Of a stretch of 55,309 nt of DNA, positions 50,329-55,309 are shown piece after piece. Source of the DNA: Kofleriaceae bacterium. Its GTDB lineage: Bacteria > Myxococcota_A > Polyangia > Haliangiales > Haliangiaceae. The number at the start of each line of letters is the position of its first letter. Positions within the stretch are counted from its first letter, which is position 1. The translations under genes and the position numbers were made by a program. The notes below the pieces were generated by a model that was given only the letters and a program-made list of their open reading frames with translations, was not told the DNA's origin and made no database searches. Where the stretch lies: positions 5,803-61,111 of the forward strand of contig JALHPV010000008.1 in the NCBI GenBank assembly GCA_022842285.1. Direction: 5' to 3'.

Positions 50329-51768
50329 TTACCGATCGCAGGCGGGCAGCGCTTGCGAGCCGCAAGTCGGGGCGGGCTGGTCGGTCGCGATCGCCTCGAT
50401 CCAGGCCACGACATCCTCGATGCGGCGTTCGAGGACGGAGTCGTGGGTGGCGATGGTGTCGACGCACAGCTGCGGTTCGACGCCCTCGGCGCGGAGCTTC
50501 GCGACGTCACAGGCGGCCTCGCCGGCCGCGGTCATCACCTGATCGGCGAGGCCCTGGACGATCAGGACGCGGGCGCCTGTGGGGTCGGCGGTGACGTAGT
50601 CGGACTCCATCCAGGCGTGGAACTCCTGACCGAGGCCCGCGCAGCCGGGCGTGCCGTCGATGCAGGCGAGGACCTGATCGCGGAACGCGGGGTCGACGAG
50701 GTCGCGTAGGTGGCGCTGCATGGCGTTGAGGGCGCCGCCGAGCGGGATGGTGCAGAGGCTGTTGATCTGGTCGATGAGGTCGTCGCGCTCGGAGGCCGGG
50801 AACGACGCGCCGGCCTCGGCCTCGCCGACGCGGTTCGCGAGGAACCCGTAGTGACGCAACACGGTCACCGTCGGAGGGGCGAGGCCCGCGAGCGCCGTGA
50901 TGCGGTCGGGGTTGCGGAGGACGTCCTCGTAGCCGAAGGATCGCGAAGAGATGGGCCACTCGGGAGCGATGGCGACGATGCCCTTCAGGGTGCGCGCACC
51001 CGTGAGCTCCTGTTCGAGGCCCTGGGCGGAGAGCACGACGCCTCCACCTTGCGAATAGCCGACGGCGCCGACGGAGGCCCCGACGGTGCCAGCGGGGAGG
51101 AGCTTCTCGAGAGCGCGGTGCGCGTCGAAGAGCTGCGCAGCGGCCTCGTGGTTGTCGAGGTAGGCGTGCGCACCGTCGTTGCCGAGGCCGGCGAAGTCGG
51201 GCGAGATGACGATGAAGCCGCGCGCGGCGAACGGGAGGATGTAGTTCGCGCCGGGCACCTCGTCCCGCGACAGAGCGCAGGAGTCGGCGAGGCCCGAGGT
51301 GCTGCGACCGACGAGGACCACGGGCGCGGGGAGCGCGCGGGGCTCGAGCGGGAGATAGGCGGTCGCGGTGCTGACGGTGGCCGTGCCGTCGCTGCGGACG
51401 GTGCGGTATGCGAGCTTGATCGTCTGCGCGCCCGTCTGCGCGACGACGCCCTCGGCACCGTCGTCGGACATCGCGGTCTGCACCGCGGCCGGGTCCAGGC
51501 GCGTGCCGAGCGTGCAGCCGACGATGGCGCCGCGCTGATCGGGCGTGAGCGGCGGCAAGGTCGGTGTCGCGTAGATGTCGGTGGCGGTGCAGTCCGGCGT
51601 GCTCGACCACATCGCGGGCGCATCGACCGGGGCGTCGGGGAGCGGCGGATCGTCGTCGGAGTCGTCGCTGGCGTCGTCGACCTGGTCGGTCGGGGCGTCC
51701 GCGTCATCGGCCGCGTTCCCTCCGCCACAGCCCACGAGCACACACACGGCGACGCCGAGGATCCTCAC
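50329..51768 (-). CDS. Secretory-lipase-like alpha/beta hydrolase lipoprotein
   Basis: 479 residues from the GTG at 51768 (ATG 51804 gives a poor signal). Lipobox VLVG-C14, then an acidic Asp/Ala linker (DDADAPTDQVDDASDDSDDD). The hydrolase part (about 95-470) has the nucleophile elbow VGYSQGGG (Ser about 254), the acid in IVQGLADQVM and the His in TIATHDSVLE. It resembles fungal-type secretory lipases (LIP family) and polyester-hydrolase relatives. Substrate unproven. Several Cys pairs may form disulphides. Confidence 0.84.
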   Translation of the reverse strand: MRILGVAVCVLVGCGGGNAADDADAPTDQVDDASDDSDDDPPLPDAPVDAPAMWSSTPDCTATDIYATPTLPPLTPDQRGAIVGCTLGTRLDPAAVQTAMSDDGAEGVVAQTGAQTIKLAYRTVRSDGTATVSTATAYLPLEPRALPAPVVLVGRSTSGLADSCALSRDEVPGANYILPFAARGFIVISPDFAGLGNDGAHAYLDNHEAAAQLFDAHRALEKLLPAGTVGASVGAVGYSQGGGVVLSAQGLEQELTGARTLKGIVAIAPEWPISSRSFGYEDVLRNPDRITALAGLAPPTVTVLRHYGFLANRVGEAEAGASFPASERDDLIDQINSLCTIPLGGALNAMQRHLRDLVDPAFRDQVLACIDGTPGCAGLGQEFHAWMESDYVTADPTGARVLIVQGLADQVMTAAGEAACDVAKLRAEGVEPQLCVDTIATHDSVLERRIEDVVAWIEAIATDQPAPTCGSQALPACDR

Positions 51769-51831
51769 CCGCGCGTCGTAATGCGGGGCCGCCAGGCGCC
51801 GCAAGTCCGAAGTTCCGATGTGATGACCGTG

Positions 51832-53043
51832 TTACCGGGACTTCACGAGTGTGACGCTCCACGCGAGCCAGCCCACGCCGTACACGGCCGCCACGGCGGC
51901 GAGGACCCAGGCGGCCGTCGAGACATCGGTCGCATCGGCGATGAGGCCAGCCGCGATGGCGGAGATGCCGATGGCGAGAGTGGCGAGGCCATAGTCGAGT
52001 GACAGCACGCGCCCTCGTAGGTGATCGGGCGTCGCGACCTGCAATCCGTAGGTCGAGAGCGACCACTGCGCGCCGCCCCCGATGTGCGCGAGGACGACGA
52101 CGACGAGCACGAGACCGAACAGCGGCGCCACTGGCAACAACCCATAGAAGGCGGCGTACGACAGCGTCGACGCACTGCACAGCAGGACGATCATGCGCAG
52201 CGACGGCGTGGGTCCGGCGATCCAGCGCGAGAGGAGCGGTCCGAGTAACGCCCCGAGGCCGCGCGCCGCGAGCAACATGCCCGTGGCCATGCCCGCGCCG
52301 GCGAACTTGGTGTGCGCGAACGTTGGCAAGAGCCCCACCGTGCCGTTCGCGCACGAGACGCCCGTCTTCGCGAGCACGAGGCGCTTCACGACGCGATCAC
52401 CACGAATGAAGCGGATCGCCTCTCGCACGGCGCCGGGCTTCTGGCCGGGTGACCGCGCTTCCTGCAGCGGGCGCCGGATCCCGGACACGAGCCACGCCGA
52501 GATCAGGAACGAGCAGCCGTCGATCACGAACGCCGCTTGTCGCCCCACGAGCTCGGCGACGAGCCCACCGAGGCCGGCCCCGACGAACAGCATGCTCCCC
52601 CACACCGCTGACATCAGCGCCTGCGCGGTGGCGAGGTCCTCGGGATCGACGACGTTGGGCGTCGCGGCGCTCGCGACGGGATCCCAGAAGCTCGCGCCCA
52701 TCGCGAGGAGGATCACGGCGGTGACCGCGAGCGGGACGTTGCCGATCGCCGCCGCCACACAGAGCAACAGCGCGAGCGGCACCCGGGCGAGATCCGCGAC
52801 CACGAGCATGCGCTTGCGATCCGTGCGGTCCGCGATCGCCCCGGCGATCGGCGATGCGATGAACACCGGGAGCACCGTCGCCGCGTAGACGTACGCGGGG
52901 GCCCCGGAGCGGCCGGTCAGCTCGGTGACGAGCTCGGCGACGGCGACGAAGGAGAACCAATCGCCGGCGAGCGAGATGACACTCGCGAGAAACAGCCGAC
53001 GAAAGTCGCGATTGCGCGCCAACAGCTCGCGCGAGGACCTCAC
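51832..53043 (-). CDS. MFS transporter
   Basis: 403 residues with about 12 hydrophobic helices. The MFS loop after helix 2 is present as GAIADRTDRKRMLVVAD, and helix 4 reads LARVPLALLLCVAAAI. The arrangement fits the MFS-3/EntS group of proton-driven exporters (siderophore, drug or metabolite efflux). Inner membrane. No regulator or substrate gene is adjacent; the upstream gene is a lipoprotein. Confidence 0.9.
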   Translation of the reverse strand: MRSSRELLARNRDFRRLFLASVISLAGDWFSFVAVAELVTELTGRSGAPAYVYAATVLPVFIASPIAGAIADRTDRKRMLVVADLARVPLALLLCVAAAIGNVPLAVTAVILLAMGASFWDPVASAATPNVVDPEDLATAQALMSAVWGSMLFVGAGLGGLVAELVGRQAAFVIDGCSFLISAWLVSGIRRPLQEARSPGQKPGAVREAIRFIRGDRVVKRLVLAKTGVSCANGTVGLLPTFAHTKFAGAGMATGMLLAARGLGALLGPLLSRWIAGPTPSLRMIVLLCSASTLSYAAFYGLLPVAPLFGLVLVVVVLAHIGGGAQWSLSTYGLQVATPDHLRGRVLSLDYGLATLAIGISAIAAGLIADATDVSTAAWVLAAVAAVYGVGWLAWSVTLVKSR

Positions 53044-53071
53044 GCGAGCAAGCTAGCGCGGCAGGTGCGAA

Positions 53072-53971
53072 CTAGCGCGCCTGGCAGCCCTGGATCTCGC
53101 CGTTGTTGCGCGCGGCGGTCTCGAGGCACGCGTTGGCGGCCTTGATGACGAGGTCGCGCGTCGGGAGGTAGCAGCTTCCGTCCTTCGACGTCTGGCTGAT
53201 CCACTTGATGAGGCTCGTGCGCCAGGCCCAGAGGCGCGAGGAGCTGGCGTCGCCGTAGGCCCCCGGGCCGCTGTAGTCGTCGTTCCAGTTGAAGAACGAG
53301 CCCGACCAGTTGGTCGTGTCACGGAGCTGGATGAGCTCGGCGGGCGCGTCCGCCATGATGGCCTCGAAGCGAATCGCGGCGGCCTGCATGCAACGGCGGC
53401 CGGCGTCCGTGCCCTCGTCGAACGAGTACGTCGGGTTGTGACCGCCGCTCCACTTCTGCCAGAACTCGGTGCCACCGAGCGAGAAGCCGTTGCCGTCCGG
53501 GTAGTCGTAGTCCGTCGGGGCTTCGGCGCCGACCGGGAACGTGATGAACGACTTGGTCACGTCGCGGGCGTCCGCGTAGATGTCGGTCGCGGCCGCGCAG
53601 GCATCCGCCACCGCGAGTCCGAGCTGGGTCAGCGCCACCTCGCCCACGAAGTCGACCGCGTCGACCTCGGCGAGATCCTCGAACGTGTTGTCGTCTTCCG
53701 TACCGAACGTGCCGTCCTCGCCATCGCGGTACGTCACCAGATTCTCGGATGCCCGGGCGTGGACGCCCTTGCCTTCGAGGTCCTCGATGGTGGCGCCGCT
53801 GTTCAGGAGCTTCAGGACCTCGGCCGTCTGGCACTCGGAGAGCTCCGCGCCGTCACCCTTGCCATCTCCGATACCGACGTCGTTGATGCCGTCCGGCGAT
53901 TCCGTCTGGGCACCATCCGTGGCGCAGGCGGTCAGGGCGAGGGGGAGGGTGAGGAGGAGGGAGACGCGCAT
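53072..53971 (-). CDS. Lipoprotein with helix-hairpin-helix-like N-terminal region
   Basis: 299 residues. Lipobox LALTA-C16. Residues 45-125 (VLKLLNSGATIEDLEG, ENLVTYRDGEDGTFGTEDD, FEDLAEVDAVDFVGEVAL) resemble the HhH-type module found in many Myxococcota secreted proteins; GEDGTFGTEDDNTF could bind calcium. The C-terminal half has Trp/Asn-rich segments (WSGSFFNWNDDY) and four Cys. Function unknown; the family is recurrent in this phylum, which is knowledge rather than seen here. Confidence 0.8.
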   Translation of the reverse strand: MRVSLLLTLPLALTACATDGAQTESPDGINDVGIGDGKGDGAELSECQTAEVLKLLNSGATIEDLEGKGVHARASENLVTYRDGEDGTFGTEDDNTFEDLAEVDAVDFVGEVALTQLGLAVADACAAATDIYADARDVTKSFITFPVGAEAPTDYDYPDGNGFSLGGTEFWQKWSGGHNPTYSFDEGTDAGRRCMQAAAIRFEAIMADAPAELIQLRDTTNWSGSFFNWNDDYSGPGAYGDASSSRLWAWRTSLIKWISQTSKDGSCYLPTRDLVIKAANACLETAARNNGEIQGCQAR

Positions 53972-54079
53972 GGTGTGCGCCCTAACAGCAAACCTTGCGC
54001 CACCGTGGACCCGTGTGATCGCGCGGACATGCGGACCGCTGTCCGCGGCAACTTGATCAGCCGGCTAGACCGCAGGTGG

Positions 54080-54967
54080 CTAGCGCGTCTGAATCTTCAT
54101 CTGCTTGCGGGCCGCCGGGTGCTCCTGGAGGACCTGGCGGGCGAGCTTCTGGAGCTCGGGGTGGACCTTGAACTGCGGCATCACGAACTTGCCGAGGTAG
54201 TTCGGGTCGTCGTCCGCGAGGGCGACGAGCTCGGTCCGCGCCTGGTTGCGCTGCGTCATGGCGAAGCGGGCGAACACGCGGGCGATGCGGCCCTGGAGGA
54301 CGATGTTCTCGCTGTCCTTGCCCTTGGGGACCTCGAGCTTGTCGAGGAGGGCGATCGCTTCCTTCGGCTTGCCGGTGCGGGCCCAGGCTTCGGCGACGAT
54401 CACGGAGGCGAAGGCTTTGATCTCCTTGCGCTGCGGATTGTCGAGGTTCATCGAGTCGGCCGACTTCCGCGCATCGGCGGTGCGGCCCATGTTCAGGTAG
54501 AGCTGCGCCTTCAGGAGCGACACGTCGTCCTGCATGGCGGGCGGGAACGTCTTCAGATCGTAGGGGCCGATGAGCTTGATGGCTGCGGCCGGATCCTCGG
54601 CCGCGAGGAGCTGGGCGCGCGCGAAGAGGTTGGTGGGCGAGTTGGCGTCCTTGCCCGCGGAGAGCTTGGCGAGGGCATCGCGGCGCGCCTCGGGCGACTC
54701 GACGGAGCCCTGGAGCAGCGAGACGACGCGCCGCTGCTTCTTCAGGGTGCGGAACGCCCAGACGAGGACGGCCGCGAGGAGCGCCGTCAGGACGCCGACG
54801 ATGATGTAGAGGACGAGGCTGTCGACGTAGATCGCGAACGCCCAGACGGCCGCCACGACCACGCCGAGGATGACGAGCGACTTCGTCGAGACACCGCCCG
54901 GTGGGGGCGCGGGAGCCGCGGGCGCGTCGCTCGCCTCGTTGGAAGCTTCAGGTGCCTGTCTGGCCAC
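54080..54967 (-). CDS. TPR-type inner-membrane protein
   Basis: 295 residues. The N-terminal 27 residues are Ala/Pro-rich and polar. Two transmembrane helices follow at about 30-48 (VILGVVVAAVWAFAIYV) and 52-70 (VLYIIVGVLTALLAAVLV). Residues 80-290 are helical repeats of TPR-like type (NLFARAQLLAAEDPAAAIKL, LLKAQLYLNMGRTADAR, AEAWARTGKPKEAIALLDKL). A membrane-anchored cytoplasmic scaffold is likely. It lies directly downstream (14-17 bases) of the helicase gene and may share its transcript. Confidence 0.83.
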   Translation of the reverse strand: MARQAPEASNEASDAPAAPAPPPGGVSTKSLVILGVVVAAVWAFAIYVDSLVLYIIVGVLTALLAAVLVWAFRTLKKQRRVVSLLQGSVESPEARRDALAKLSAGKDANSPTNLFARAQLLAAEDPAAAIKLIGPYDLKTFPPAMQDDVSLLKAQLYLNMGRTADARKSADSMNLDNPQRKEIKAFASVIVAEAWARTGKPKEAIALLDKLEVPKGKDSENIVLQGRIARVFARFAMTQRNQARTELVALADDDPNYLGKFVMPQFKVHPELQKLARQVLQEHPAARKQMKIQTR

Positions 54968-54983
54968 GGAGCGTGACTACCAC

Positions 54984-55309
54984 CTAAATGGGCGTGATGT
55001 GAATGTTCTTGTCCTTCGCATCGGGGCGCTTCACGGCCTCGGCGAAGCGTTCGCTGGCAGCGGGCGCGATCTCGACGCGCGTCTCCCGCTGCATGATCTG
55101 GATCTTACCGATGTCCTTCTTCGTGATGTCGCCCCGGCGGCACAGGAGGGGAACGATCCACTTGGGGTCGGCGTTCTTGAACTTGCCGACGTTGATCTTG
55201 AACCAGCGGCCACCACCCTCCTCGGCGGGGAGCGGTTCGCGCGGGCCCTTGTCGCGCTGCCCGAACGTCCTGCGCTCGCGCTCCGCCTCGGGGCGCGGAG
55301 CGTCGTCGC
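54984..55309 (-). CDS. C-terminus of DEAD-box RNA helicase with DbpA domain (cut by the right edge)
   Basis: 108 residues before the TAG at 54984-54986, open to the window edge. A basic linker (PEAERERRTFGQRDKGPRE) precedes a DbpA RNA-binding domain: GGRWFKINVGKFKNADPK, VPLLCRRGDITKKDIGKI and IMQRETRVEI. This RRM-like domain follows the helicase core in DbpA/CsdA-type helicases that work on 23S rRNA. The helicase core is outside the window, so activity cannot be judged. Confidence 0.85.
   Translation of the reverse strand, partial: DDAPRPEAERERRTFGQRDKGPREPLPAEEGGGRWFKINVGKFKNADPKWIVPLLCRRGDITKKDIGKIQIMQRETRVEIAPAASERFAEAVKRPDAKDKNIHITPI

Overview
The window is high-GC bacterial chromosome (strong G/C bias at third codon positions) and most likely comes from the phylum Myxococcota. 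The evidence is three proteins with a MYXO-CTERM-type tail (Cys, hydrophobic helix, Arg cluster), an OmpA protein carrying thrombospondin type 3 repeats, about twenty predicted lipoproteins, and a sigma54-like promoter. A Polyangia/Haliangiales-type genome is my inference; nothing in the window fixes the genus. I see no rRNA or tRNA genes, CRISPR arrays, intact transposase or prophage.

Layout. 1-700 is a protein cut by the left edge. 740-985 is a decayed four-helix-bundle (IVP-type) gene between inverted CACGTG-rich repeats. 1038-3870 (-) holds an OmpA lipoprotein, leucine dehydrogenase and an endonuclease/exonuclease/phosphatase lipoprotein. 4014-8182 is a compact block of poorly known genes: a Gly-rich protein, a small membrane protein, two DcrB-like proteins, an MBL-fold hydrolase and a CesT/YbjN-like protein. 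8231-10939 holds a GNAT protein flanked by a PPi-type phosphofructokinase gene and a broken duplicate of that gene's 5' end. 11083-18853 is envelope-dominated: MYXO-CTERM proteins, OmpA/TSP3, a GY/DG-repeat lipoprotein, an esterase-like lipoprotein and YchJ. 18897-22908 holds DUF924 and a minus-strand operon of RNA-modification enzymes (Tgt-MnmD fusion, RluE-like pseudouridine synthase, TrmN6-like methyltransferase) joined by TGATG junctions. 23032-25703 holds a TPR lipoprotein with a sigma54-like promoter, three 27-bp palindromes and RecQ.

25685-34447 carries thiopurine methyltransferase coupled to a serine hydrolase lipoprotein, two tandem small membrane proteins with a shared C-terminal tag, an EAL protein, a DUF4105/Lnb-like protein, hemerythrin, peptide deformylase, an MBL lipoprotein and a cysteine-synthase-like enzyme. 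34489-37924 holds a HEAT-like protein and two paralogous ten-cysteine lipoproteins with a ccdAB toxin-antitoxin pair between them; the ccdAB operator surrounds the -10 box and ccdA looks leaderless. 37925-39406 is an ALDH7-type dehydrogenase. 39571-43506 is a three-gene envelope operon (two beta-propeller-like lipoproteins plus a beta-barrel). 44442-46567 has an unusual permuted methyltransferase, the wreck of an addiction module, and a DTW-domain tRNA modifier. The right end has further lipoproteins, a second TrmN6-like enzyme, a lipase-like lipoprotein, an MFS transporter, a TPR membrane protein and the cut-off C-terminus of a DEAD-box helicase with a DbpA RNA-binding domain.

Best candidates for undescribed biology: the Tgt-MnmD fusion in an RNA-modification operon, the propeller/propeller/barrel operon, the 4-8 kb cluster, the GY/DG-repeat lipoprotein, and the tandem tagged membrane proteins.
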